A stretch of DNA of 64,000 bases, taken from contig NC_135218.1 in the NCBI RefSeq assembly GCF_052324685.1, positions 14,795,858-14,859,857 of the forward strand, read 5' to 3'. The notes below the pieces were generated by a model that saw only the letters and a program-made list of their open reading frames with translations, did no database searches and was not told the origin of the DNA. Source of the DNA: Brachyhypopomus gauderio (lineage: Eukaryota; Chordata; Actinopteri; Gymnotiformes; Hypopomidae). Of this stretch, positions 10,289 to 22,300 are shown one piece after another (the stretch's first letter is position 1; each line of letters opens with the position of its first letter). The position numbers were made by a program, and so were the translations under genes.

Positions 10289-11060
10289 TAAACAAACAGC
10301 AGCTACATTCTTTCTTTAAGTTGTAATGTAGCTACTGTAGTTATATATTCTGCTAGCCTTCTTACATGTACTAGTAATCTAATGTACCACTAATCTAATG
10401 TCTTTTTCTGTATCTGTAATGGAATACAGTTACATTTCCATATTCTGGTTAAGCGACACTGTTATGTGTACTCCGTTACTCTCCGATTATGGGCCTTGGC
10501 TCACACATATCATGTGCTTTCTAATGGATGTGACACCACCCATGATACGAATGCTTCTAATATCAACCATACATTGCTAAACAACTAGCCAGGGACCTAA
10601 ACTGCTCATTTTTAGTGTATGAGAAGCAGTCAAACCTGCTATTACTGAAATATTGTTATTGTAAGTATAATCTCATGTGCTGGAAAAATACTGTAAATGT
10701 TATAAATTCTTCTCTCGGTTTTAAGAGCCCATGTACCATCACTTGAGAGGCAGTTATATTATTTAATTCAGAAAGAGTTCTTTTATTTATCTTCCTCATA
10801 ACAGCAGCACATTATAGGAATGCTTTGCAATCATACATTTATAATAGTAAAATATTTTTTTTTCAAAATTAGCTTAAGTTGCTAGACATGTACATTTTTT
10901 AGCATTTAAGTTATTAGTAAATTGGCAAATGTAACTTTATACAATTATTATTGTTGGTTATATTTTGCTCTTTTTAAAGGATGTTGTTTGACTGTGTTTT
11001 ACTGTGTTTGCCAAATGTCCACTGCCAAAAAATGCTTTGTTAAGTGAAGACATTCACATA

Positions 11061-11355
11061 TTTCTAACACAAGAGGGCATTAAAAATACATGGCCGGTCA
11101 GTCACAAAATAACTGGCCAGTGAGTTAAGACTCAATGGAATTTGGTAACTAAGCCAGTAGATATACAACAACTTGTGAGCTGAAATGAGATCTTCAAAAA
11201 TGTGATATATGTAATATAGAATCATAATGAAAACTGTTTTAATTAAAATAATTCCTTGAAGCAGTGATTTCCACATTTCTAACACCAGAGGGCATTAAAC
11301 ATCACAAATTAAAATGGGCAGTTAGTTAAGACTCACTGGAGTTTTGTGAACTAAA
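11061..11355. repeat. Direct duplication of about 80 bp
   Basis: TTTCTAACACAAGAGGGCAT... (from 11061) recurs as TTTCTAACACCAGAGGGCAT... (from 11276). Both continue through GTTAGTTAAGACTCACTGGA-like sequence to about 11150 and 11355. The copies have diverged and their origin is unknown. Confidence 0.5.
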
Positions 11356-12612
11356 CTAAACAAACAGATCAGTGCAAGACTACCAAACGGGCAGAATAGG
11401 CACCTGCCTATTCTTCACCTTTAAGCGGCCACTGGAAAATTCTTGGTTGGTAAAATTTAAGAAGTATGAGGAGATAATTTGTGAGGGGGACTTCGATGTT
11501 TTGTGTGCCCAGGGGATTACATAGGGTCTGTGAATATGAAACTTCAACAGCTGGTGTCATATGTCTTTAAAAAGTGTATGTTGCATATCTTCCCACAATT
11601 TCAAAGTATGAGAAACTACACCAATCTGTAGTCATGTTGTTCTTTAAATATGTAATACATACAAGACATTATGTGCACTCAAATGAGGGTGATGACGATT
11701 AATATATGCAAGAACTCTATGAACCCATTGTAAGACTTCCTGTGACCAGGATCACCCAGAGTACAAACTGTTTCAGAAAATCCATTACTCCCTTGATACC
11801 CATAAGAAATGAGAATTCCGGGATAACCTTAGGAGTTGTACACTATCTGTGCCATCATGTCACAGCTCTTGATGTGTTCTGAGATATGTAAGTTCTTAGG
11901 CCCTCCCTGCCTGCCCCATTGTTCCAACCATGCCCCCCCCCCCCCCCCCCAAGTCCATTGCTGCACGTCTTCCATAACATTGTATGAATGATGCATTACA
12001 TTGTCATACTACTGTAGTTATGCAAAGCTCATTTTAAGGAGAACATGCAGACATGTGCTTGAACAAATTGTGCTTTTGGGGATCACTAGTTTCATTAAAC
12101 CCAAGTCCTGCGAACACATTCTACTGTGCCTTGCACTTCAAGCGTGGGAAAAGCCCCACTGCAGGTCCCATGTGAATGGGGAAAACAGTGCTATCCTCTG
12201 ACCCTACTCCTCAGAGCTTTACAGCCTTGGTCTCATGTGGATCGCAACATTGACAGTGAGATCGAGCTTCAATTTCCATCCCTCATCACTATTATGTCAT
12301 CGCATTCTACCAATGTTGGATTAAGGTATGAATACTTCAGTGACCCCTTAGAAACTCATAGCATCAGAAACTATGACCCAGGCTGAAATATTGTTGATAA
12401 CATGTAGCATGTTTGGTCCTGAAATCTCAAAGTTATTAAATAATTCAAAAGGCTCTGAATCTTTAATCTGCTTTAATTAATGACACATAAGCAGTTACAT
12501 TTTGAGAGACGACATGATGCTTTGGTACCCAGATTAGAGTGAAAAATCTTTGGGTTCTTTGGGAAAAATCTTCTTTGGGTTACGCTAATTCTCAGAGATG
12601 AGCTCACTGCCG

Positions 12613-12700
12613 TAACCATTTAAAAAATCAATCAATCAATCAATCAAATTTTATTTATATAGCGCTTTTTACAACAGCAGCAGCTTTACAAGTGCCGAGT
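12613..12700 (-). repeat. Fish dispersed-repeat tail
   Basis: (AATC)n followed by TTTTATTTATATAGCGCTTT and a GCAG-rich stretch. Its reverse complement matches the end of the composite repeat at about 15150-15205 (TTGTAAAAAGTGCTATATAA), so the two are opposite-strand copies of one abundant fish repeat tail. Confidence 0.6.
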
Positions 12701-13940
12701 CCTAGCCCCCAGTGAGCAAGCCACTGAAAAAGCCACAAAAAAGCTTTTGCTTTTCACTCCTTGAATAGGCTTCTGCAGGAAACATTTTGTTCCTAACAAT
12801 GTAAAACAGAACAGCCAACATGGAACATAATACAGCCAAGAAGTGTCATTTCCATATGCCGTGATGACTCCAGAACTGCACTCTCCACCTGAAAATCTGA
12901 TGTAAGCTAAATACACATAGCAGCTCAGATCTTTGGACCATGGTAACCTTTTTTTCAGGGCTAATCCAGGAAACATCTGATACCAAGGAATGTTTGACCT
13001 GTTGGTTACAGACAGTTTAACTGAGAACATACGCTATTTGAAAAACAACTTCTTTGAGTGCATGCTTCATTTCTATAATAGGTGTGCGCAGGCCTTGAGT
13101 GTTTTCAGGCTGACCAGTTCAAATAGAGGGTGAAACCACACAGATTTTCAAAAAGAATGTCTATTTTCTGCTGCCTGTTTGGGTGAGAATGAAGCCTGTT
13201 TTTAATTTAATGCCTCATCCAACAACAGCAGTAAATATTGGATTCCTTAATTAAAAGTTTCACAAGGTTGTCAATCACAAGAAGTCTTGCTTTACAGTTC
13301 CAAAACAAGAACACTATTTGTTTTTTTCAGAGTAATTTTCTTAGCTTTAGTTACAGCCTCAGATCATATACTTCCTATTAACAGGATGCATCACAATGCA
13401 ATCACCCGAGCCATTCCCAATTCTAGAGCACTGTATTTATAAAAGTGACTCAGTGGTCTTAGGCATCACTTCCCTAAATTCAAGCCAAAGATCGGAGATT
13501 AGGGAGGTCTATGGGGTGGAAGATATGTTTCCCACAGTGGGGTTGTTAGACACACAAAAAAATTCCATCTCTTCAGTCTTCAATATTGAACATATGAAGA
13601 ACTGAACTTGTGTCTTTAAAGCTCTGAAGGCTGCTGATGTTTTGCTATGGCTTTAGGATTAAGAAATAGACATGGCAGTTTTAAATTAAACCTAAAATTT
13701 AATCAAACCAAGGAACTGGTTCAGTCTTTCCCCACAACTACCATTTTGGCAAAAGTATTTAGTCTAACAGCCCACAGCTCTACTTCTGGAAATTCAGTCA
13801 CATTTTTACACAATAGCCATATAACAAAAAATGGTAACACTTTACTGTGACGCGGGAGGCGGCAGATGGACGAGACACAGAATCCCTCGGGTTACATTAA
13901 GTGTTTACTTACTAACGTGAAGTAATGCATTAGTTAACAT

Positions 13941-13943
<3 letters not shown>

Positions 13944-13984
<41 letters not shown>

Positions 13985-14344
13985 CACATTTTATTCATTG
14001 TTGTTTTATTCACTGAAATTCAATGACAATGCACCATGTATACCATGACTAGCTTGCCGGAGCCTCATGCTAATCGCTGGCACGTGAGCTATGTGTGTTT
14101 AAATAAACGGTTGTTTAAATTGATGTTCACATACTCAACTAGTACTATATATCTTTTCTTCCATGCTTCTACCCAAGACGATTCCATACAAGCGCCTAGG
14201 AGATGGTCTGGGTTGCCAATGGATGTGCTGATAGCGGGGTTGGATGTGCCATTACCGCAGAGGACGTGCTGATGCCAACTCCTACCAGAGGTTCACCATC
14301 TGCACTGAAGAGACTGTGACTTCTTGGCCTGGAATGAGAACCAT
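13944..14344 (+). repeat. Composite repeat, direct copy A
   Basis: Starts in an (AAT)n tract with AATAAACACATTTTAT and continues through GAGCCTCATGCTAATCGCTG to GACTTCTTGGCCTGGAATGA. It matches copy B at 14578-14975 throughout with scattered substitutions. The copies part directly after GGCCTGGAAT. Confidence 0.75.
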
Positions 14345-14539
14345 GAGCACTGCAGGAGCCAGGAGAGCAGCGTCCAAGAGGACCAAAAGAAAAACTCAGC
14401 TAATACAGCAGAACTCTCATCCTGCCCCGGCAGAAGCAACCCAGAGAGTCAGAGCTCTGCAGGCCGAGGGAAGGAGACGAGAAAGAAGAGCAGATGGCAA
14501 AAATGGTTCAAGGCAATGCAATCTGAAATGAAAGGTTAG
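14324..14539 (+). other. Open frame between the direct copies
   Basis: A 71-codon frame rich in Glu, Lys, Ser and Gln (SSVQEDQKKNSANTAELSS). It covers the 200-odd bases present after copy A but absent after copy B. It ends just past AAATGAAAG|GTTAGT, a plausible splice donor. I do not recognise it; it could be a captured host exon or part of a transposon protein. Confidence 0.3.
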
Positions 14540-14577
14540 TAAACGAACTTGTACCCTAGAGAGATTATAAATAATAT

Positions 14578-15205
14578 TATGAATAATAATAATAATAAAC
14601 ACATTTTATGAACTTATTCATTTTTGGTTTATTCACTGAAATTCAATGACAATACACCTTGTACACACCATGATTAGCTTGCCGGAGCCTCATGCTAATC
14701 GCTGGCACGTGAGCTATGTATGTTTAAACAAACAGTTGTTTAAATTGATGTTCACATACTCAACTAGTATTTTATATCTTTTTTTGCCTGCTTCTACCCA
14801 AGACGATTCCATACAAGCACCTAGGAGATGGTCTGGGTTGCCAGTGGATGTGCTGATACCGGAGTTGGATGTGCCATTGCCACAGAGGACGTGCTGATGC
14901 CAACTCCTACCAGAGGTTCACCATCTGCACTGAAGGGACTGTGACTACTTGGCCTGGAATTAGAACTACAACTATAACCATACAACTACATTTGGATTAT
15001 AAATACAGACTTCTGCTAATGCCCAATGGAGGATGGGTTCCCTTTTGAGTCTTGGACCTCCCGAGGTTTCTTCCTAATCCCCACCATCATAGGGAGTTTT
15101 TCCTTGACACTTTTGCCTCTGGCTTGCTCATTAGGGATCTGGACCCATACAATTGTAAAGCTGCTCTGTGATGTGTTGTAAAAAGTGCTATATAAATAAA
15201 TTCAA
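14578..15205 (+). repeat. Composite repeat, direct copy B, with dispersed-repeat tail
   Basis: 14578-14975 is copy B of the direct duplication. It runs into the widespread fish repeat end with GAGTCTTGGACCTCCCGAGG, GGGAGTTTTTCCTTGACACT, CTCTGGCTTGCTCATTAGGG and finally AGTGCTATATAAATAAATTC. It is non-autonomous and carries no protein domain. Confidence 0.7.
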
Positions 15206-15239
15206 GGATTCAATGATTCAAGGAGACTTTATTGTCATT

Positions 15240-15800
15240 CACATCACATGTTGTACATGAGGTGGAACAAAATTAAGAACTCAGGGTCCCAGTTTTAATC
15301 TGGCTCAGGGTCGAGGGGGCAATAGCCTAAGCAAAGAAGCCCAGGTTTCCCTCTCCCCAGCCACCTCTTCTAGCTATTCTGGGGGGATACCAAGGCGTTC
15401 CAAGGACAGCAGAGAGATATGATCTCTCCACCTTGTCCTGGGTCTTCCCAGTCATAAACTATGGTGTTGTAGACTGAGCAGTAAATCGAGAGCTTTGGCT
15501 CAGCTCTCTCTTCACCACAACGGTCCGGTACAGCGTCCGCAACACTGCAGCCACAGCACCGATCCTCCTGTCAATTCCTCCTTCCATCCTTCCCTCACTC
15601 ATGAATAAAAACCCGAGATACTTGAACTTGAGACAAGGACTCACTCCCAACCCAGAGTGGGCACACTGACTGAGTACCATGGTCTCAGTTTTAGAGGTGC
15701 TGATTATCATCCCGGCCGTCTCGCACTCGGCTGCAAACTGATCCAACGAGAGCTGTAGATCCTGGCCTAATGATTCCAACAGGACCACATCATCCACAAA
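15240..15800 (-). pseudogene. LINE reverse transcriptase fragment (3' part)
   Basis: The minus strand encodes MDDVVLLESLGQDLQLSLDQ..., FAAECETAGMIISTSKTETM..., KFKYLGFLFMSEGRMEGGID and RRIGAVAAVLRTLYRTVVVK. These are the C-terminal palm/thumb motifs of a fish non-LTR retrotransposon reverse transcriptase; the first motif corresponds to the (A/F)xDD catalytic box. The frame spans 15797-15459, then homology continues shifted toward 15240. 5' truncated and dead; the clade is not assigned. Confidence 0.75.
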
Positions 15801-16739
15801 AAAGGAGATGCATAACTCTCCAATGAAAACTTATTCTTCTTTCAGTTATAATTAATTTGTTTCTCTCACTAAATAACTGACTTAGGGGTAATTTAATTCA
15901 AATCAAATTAATAAACAATATAAACAATATAAAGTGAGCATTTATTGGTGCTATGTGAAAATAATGTCCTCCCAGTGCCCTGTGGTCAGGTGTACTGTGA
16001 ACAGTGACTCTCAGAAGCTACACCAAGTGTATAGCACCCAACACTGGTAGTGCCTCTTGCGGTAATAAATAGTTGTCAGCTTGCTTTTACACGGTACATT
16101 CATTTGTGCCACAGCACACACTGGCAGAGACACCCTTATAAATCAAACATCAGAAACCTAGAGGAAAGGGCCAAGTCAGAAAACCAGGAAATCACTAAGG
16201 CACAAAGGAAGCTGGAGAAATGAGATAAATATCCAGGAAAAGAATGGCTCACAATAACTCACAACGCTACTCAAAGAACTCAGAAAAAAGTGTTTCTATA
16301 TTGATTACAGTTAGTGATGAAGTGTGAGTGGGTTGTGCTAGAGGCCTTCCTGGAAGGAAGTGTATGATGATGGGATCCGAGATAAAGATATTCAACACCT
16401 AGCTACTTAATGGCAGCCTGTCTCTTATTACCATTTTGCCTGACTGATCATACTCCTCATTTAATTTCATGTTGAGAATGCCAATCATTGTATCAGGTGA
16501 TGTTTTCAGTCCTAGCTGTATAATAAATACTTACAAGCAATTGTGTTAGATGTACATTTTCATTCTGAAAAGACTGGAATTCGGATAAATATTTATCAAA
16601 TTGTAATCCCAGGTAAGTATTTACATAAAGATCAAATTTAACAGATATTTTATGAAAGGAATGTCTCAATTTGTAAAGCAGACCTCCCAAATAAGGGACA
16701 TTTCTCTCAAAAAACTGAAAATCTGCCAAGTGCAAAAAT
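15801..16739. other. Intergenic, no gene seen
   Basis: AT-rich sequence without recognisable genes or repeats. Confidence 0.4.
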
Positions 16740-17790
16740 ATGTGAACTCTTAGTTAGTAGCTTGTGGCTCCTACTTTTGCAGCCATTACTTCAACCAAAC
16801 ATCTTCTGTAACCACAAGTGGGATTTTTGCCCACTCCTCCTTGAAGAATGCCATCAGTTGGGAGAGGTTGGAAGGACATCCAATGTACCACCTGCTTCAG
16901 ATGTTGCCACAGCATTTCTATGGGATTGAGGTCCAGACTTTGACAGGGCCAATCCAGAGTGCAAATCTTCTTTCTCTTAAGCCATTCATTGGTAGATTTG
17001 CTGGAATGCTTTAGGTCATTGTCTTATTGCATAATCCATTTCCATCCCAGCTTCAACTCCCCGACTGTTGGCAGGAGATTCTGGTCAAGAATTTGTTGAA
17101 AGGCCTGGGAATTGATGGTTCCCTGGACAACATGGAGTCGCCCAGACCCAGAGGCAGGAAAGCAAGCCTTCACATTTCCACCACCATTCACTGTTGGGAG
17201 GAAGTTCTTCTCTTTATATGAAGTGTTGACTTTTCTAAAACATGGCACATGTGATTGTCACCAGATAATTACATTTTGGACTCATCTGTCCAAAAAATGT
17301 ACTTCCAGAAAGCCTCTGGTATGTGCAAATGCTCTCTGTCAAAGTTTAAATGGGCAACTTTGTTCTTTCTTGAAAACAGGGTCTTCCTTCTAGCAACTCT
17401 CCCATGAATGCCATGTCTATTTGATTTTTCGATTGTAGACACATGTACATCTATCCTAGATGTTGACAGAGAGGTCTGCAACTATCTGGAGGTGATGCCT
17501 TTTCCTGAATTATTATTTTTCTGGTGCTTCTTATTGTACGTTTTGATGGCTGTCCACTTCTGGGCAGTTCCGGTGAAGCAGAGTGGTCTCCATTTGTAAA
17601 TGATGTGTCTTACAGTGGGTGGATGGAGCTGCAGTCTTTTGGAGATGGGCTGCCACCACATTCTTCCTGATGTCTCCTTTCCTCACTGCATTGTTGATCT
17701 GTGTGCTTTACACCTTGCCATAATGGTGGTTTGGTTGGTTTTCTCTCTTTAATTAGTGTAGCTCAAATCTTTTCCCAAGGATGTCACATT
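16740..17790 (-). pseudogene. Tc1-type transposase relic
   Basis: Minus-strand frames give HGRVARRKTLFSRKNKVAHL, FDREHLHIPEAFWKYIFWTD and ESKM (17481-17269); WTDESK carries the first catalytic Asp. Next come FPASGSGRLHVVQGTINSQA and LLPTVGELKLGWKWIMQ (to about 17024). Shifted frames give [31 protein letters not shown] (the third acidic residue) and a C-terminal tail near 16750. The order matches a whole Tc1 transposase, broken by several frameshifts and stops. The terminal inverted repeats were not delimited. Confidence 0.8.
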
Positions 17791-17926
17791 TGATTGGTCT
17801 GCTTAATTGAGCAATCACGTGTGCTCTGATTGCATGTCTGCTGATAACTCACACAGTTCCCACAAAACAAGTAAATGTAATTGACGAACATAAACCTAGC
17901 ATTTTATTTACAAAAAACTGCTGATA

Positions 17927-17930
<4 letters not shown>

Positions 17931-17988
<58 letters not shown>
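17931..17988 (+). repeat. (TG)n microsatellite
   Basis: Uninterrupted TG tract. Frames across it are artefacts of the repeat. Confidence 0.97.
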
Positions 17989-17990
<2 letters not shown>

Positions 17991-19094
17991 TAAGAGAGAC
18001 AGAGAGAGACGGAGCGAACTCTATATGAGCTATTGACAATAAGATGAGAAGTATTGTCACATCTTGCAAAAAAGGGGGATCTGACAAAAAGTGACATTCT
18101 TCAGAACAACCTGTCCATTTCATCATGAGCTGGATTTACTCTAACCACTCATTTTTGTATAGTTTTGAGTCATGGAATTCTATTAATAAACTTGAAAAAT
18201 TGATGTTTGTACAGCTGATAAGTACCAAACAGGTCTAGGCCCTGATTTGAACTGTCTGTTCTGTTGTGTCTCTCATTTATCATGGAGATGTTCCAATATG
18301 AAATCAGTGTAAGAAGTACCATTCACATCCTTGAAGATCTCAGTAGATATTCAGGAAATAAAAATAACAATCATGGGTTTGATGCTGAAGGTATGTTTGA
18401 TATCTTCCTACAGTTAATAAAAAAATTATCCTGTAGCTATAATGAGGGTTTATCAAACATCACTATTGACACATCATTTAGGAGGAAATTAAAGTCGCAG
18501 GCTTAGCCAAAACTTCAAGACATATTTTGGCAACTAACATTTTTTGGCAAACGTCACTCTAGCTTTTATCTGATAAACCTGTTTTCTTAGCCGCATACAA
18601 ATGGTAATTGTGGTACATACAAATTTTTGGACATAATTAACAATTTTATCTTGGAGCAGAATACACGCAAGTCTTGATAGTTTAGAACCATATTTGGAAA
18701 TCTTACTGACACAGGATTTACACAAACAAGATAAAACTGAAACAGGTTACATGAATAAGACAAATTGGTTATACATACTGCTAACTGTTTTAGGGGCCAT
18801 GAAGTATTGAATCAATTGAAATCATCTGTAAAAAAAAAAAAAAAAGTTGAGGTGATTGGGTAAACACTGCATGAAGGAGTGAACTATTAAAGTCCAAGAG
18901 CCTGACATCACTTGATCTTCTTCTCAATGTAACCTCAATTGATTTCAGGTCAGGCCAGAACTCATCCCTCTGCTGCCAATGATGGTCACTTCATCAATAA
19001 AAGCAAATGAGCCATATCCACTTTGAGCCTCACAAGCCAACTGTTTCCATACACCACACAAGGTGTTGTGTTTTATCAAGAGCTGTTCCTGTAT

Positions 19095-19385
19095 TGAGGC
19101 AGTCATGGCCTGGCGGTTAGGGAACTGGACTTGTGACCGGAGGGTCGTGGGTTCGATTCCCAGACAGGCCATGACTGAGGTGTCCTTGAGCAAGGCACCT
19201 AACCCCAACTGCTCCCCGGGCGCCGGGTTAGGGCTGCCCACCGCTCTGGGCACGTGTGATCCACAGCCCCCTAGTAATCACTAGTGTGTGTGTGTGTTCT
19301 GACTGCACAGATGGGTTAAAAGCGGAGGACAAATTTCGATTGGGGTGTAAAAATCACAATTGACAAAATATGGCACACACACATT
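19095..19385 (+). mobile_element. V-SINE-type tRNA-derived SINE
   Basis: The head resembles a tRNA gene, with an A-box-like TGGCCTGGCGGTTAGGGAAC and a B box GGTTCGATTCC. The central domain TCCTTGAGCAAGGCACCTAA... CCCCAACTGCTCCCCGGGCGC is the conserved core of fish V-SINEs. The 3' part ends in AT-rich repeats. Pol III transcribed when active; it depends on a LINE for mobility. Confidence 0.8.
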
Positions 19386-22300
19386 TTATTTCTCAATATG
19401 TCCCTCTCACCCTCTCTCAGATACTGGTTAATCTTTGTTTTGCCTGTCCATAAGATACTGTCCTAGGACCCTACAGTCTTTTTATGTGCACTGAAACAAA
19501 GTGAAGCCTTTCCAGTGTAGTGAGTGGAAATGACTTCTAGTAAAAGCTGCAACAACCTCACTTTTTCTTTTGTTAATCTAAGAAATGAATTAGCTAGTTA
19601 ACTTTGCCTAAAATGAATGTACACGGCCAGATGTTACAGAACTTTGTTCTGGGTAACTGCGTACAATATTAGATATAGATTTTTGTCACAGCTGCTGCTG
19701 AATGTGATTTCTACACCCTCTACATTTACATTTTTGTTTCCAAATGTAACCTAGCTGAGACGAGTTTAGTTTGCCGGTATTCTGTTGAAGCAACGGTATA
19801 ATTGTGCATGGACACTAGTATGATAACACATGTAACTATAATGGATATAAAGTGTGTGTAATTATTATTTCTTTTTTCTATTATTGCTTATTTCTTCACA
19901 CTGTTAATTTTTTATTCTATAGTCACATCTTGTAACTGAACTTTTTATTATTTTATATTGATACTAACATAGAGTCATAAGAATCAGGATGAGACCAAAG
20001 GAAAAAAAGTTTTTAGCAAATGCAGAAATAAACTGCCACTTGTTCATAACGTCTCCATGTCCATGGATCCATCAATCCACAGATCCACAGTGCCACCCTG
20101 TCTGTGGCTCACATGAGGCTGGTCCAGATAAACCCTTAGGTCTGGTGCCTGTAACCCCATTTCATAAGACTTACCAGTAGCTTAATCTTGGTAGCAATAT
20201 GAACTCTCTGTGATAAATCTACAATCCGGATTATGTTCCTCTGTTCAGGACTTTTTAAATATATTCTTTGGTTATCCATTTTTGTGGTCTGGTTGTTCAC
20301 CAGTGTCTTCTTGCTTCTCCACAATACCAAACAGCTGAAACACCTAGTATTGTATCTGTATCTCTGACTCAACTTAACTTTTCAGTCTCAAGATGGCCAC
20401 TGTTACACTGACATTTCTGGGTTCTGATGTTGAGAGGCAACATCCTAAAACAGCTATTGTGCATGAACCAGCAGCACAGAACGGGCCAAGAACTGAGTCC
20501 CCAGTTAGAGTTCCCTACCATGGAGGGGCACACAAAAAATTATACATGTAAATGCCCTTAAGTTAAAGATGACATTCTACACTTTAATCACAATGTTATT
20601 TCATTATTTCATTTCAAATCCAAAGCGCAGAGCTAATTGGCAGAGCTAAAAGCAAGATCAATTTGTATTTCCTTCTTTTCTGGACATAATTTTTAATCAT
20701 ATTACAATTTTGAATAACAGCAAAAGTGATCACGCACCCTGTTTGTTTATGTCAGGATGATGTGGAGTACATGCACACAAGCATGACCATGAGACATTAA
20801 CATGCAAAGTGGAAAATATTTCTTCTGTTTCTTTTAAATGAATCACTATAACCCTGAAATATGTTACGACCTTTTATTGTGTGTGTGTATGTATGTAGGT
20901 GCTCATCATTTGTTCCGTGCTGTTTCAGGCATTGCTCCACTCCCGTGATCCCCGTGTATTCAGTACATCAATGTCATATGTCGCGCTTGTCTGCCGTCAA
21001 CCCTGAATTACTGCCTGATGAAAACATTTGTTTCCAGACGCCCCCGTGGATGCCTACCCGGAAGCGCTCTCCAATAAAAGAGAGATCCAGACGTTGTTCG
21101 GGAGGCCTAACCTCACACGTGGTTGATTTGTTTATTATTCGCTGTTTCCGCTCCCTCTGGTATTTGACTTTATTTCCATGTTTTCATATTTCAGTTCTGG
21201 ATTGCCCTTTTTGTATCGTTGATATTATGGAAATACTTGTATTGTTTGTTTGTTTTTTTGGCTCACCAGGTGTAGGGTTTGGTGATGTTTGTCTGTTAGG
21301 GAAGTGCATGAATTTGTTTGGTGTAGGACAGTTATTGCTCTTTGGCTTGGGTTAGTCAGTGTGGGTTCTGTTTATTCATTTATTCAGCCATCCTGTACTC
21401 TGTCTGGTGTGTTCATCTTTGTTGCACATATCATATATTTTACAATTATTTTGTCACAGTAGGCCAGTCCTGGGGCTCGGGGAGAAGCCCACTCCCTCGT
21501 TCACAGTCCACCTATTGACACACCCTCTGCTACACACCTGTTTCTCATTTATTCTCTGCCTTAAAAGAGTTTTCTTTTGCATGCCAAGTTGATATTAGAA
21601 TTGCAGCGGGATGGTGAAACATTATAATCAACCATGACTTACTAACAATAGAGACCAAGTTAACAACAAACCAAAGCTCTAACAAATATTATAGATAATA
21701 AAATGACGAACGGTTGCAAAACAGGAACGGTTGCAGCTGAGGGGGAGAAATGCGGAAAGGGGCACAACAACAGGTTGGGATGGGACCTTAGGAGATTGAG
21801 TAGGATGATGGGCCACAGGGCACTGGGCAGGGCTTGGGTTAACAGACACTGGGGTAATAGGAACAGTGGCTGAAATGTTTGTGAAAGGAACAGCCTTTGT
21901 CTGTTCACTTCTTCAGAGTGATAAAGCGTGTTTCCAGCGTGCTCTCCATCTTTGAAACTTCACAGCTGAGTGGAGCCACACTAAACAAAGTCCATTCTCA
22001 TGTAAGGACCCCCCCCCCCACCCCCCACCCATTCAAAGAGCAGAATCCATTGATAGCAACTCCAATGCTGTCTACTGTGGTAATAAAGCAAACAAAACAC
22101 TTGCTAGCCAACTGTTGTTGCTTTAGGCTGTATTACTGCAGATGCTGGCTCAAAAACACTGTCCAGTTGTACATGAATTGCTGACATGTGGCAATCTAGC
22201 AACAACCTGGTGCTTTAATTCATCTCTTGGCTTTTAAAATTCCATTCTAATTGTACTTGTATAAAAAAAATTATAATTTTAGTGTTTGCTGCATAATGCT

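Noticed and set aside
12686..13030. 114-codon minus-strand frame
   Set aside because: Overlaps the dispersed-repeat tail and shows no domain.
17849..18126. Frames rich in Thr-His repeats (also in other GT/CA tracts)
   Set aside because: Direct translation of dinucleotide microsatellites.
19110..19170. A tRNA gene
   Set aside because: The A and B boxes belong to a V-SINE head; no proper cloverleaf or mature tRNA 3' end was seen and the SINE core follows.
20861..21355. 164-codon open frame
   Set aside because: No recognisable domain; Cys/Phe-rich composition typical of translated non-coding repeat sequence, no splice or promoter context, and it lies in an LTR-like stretch.
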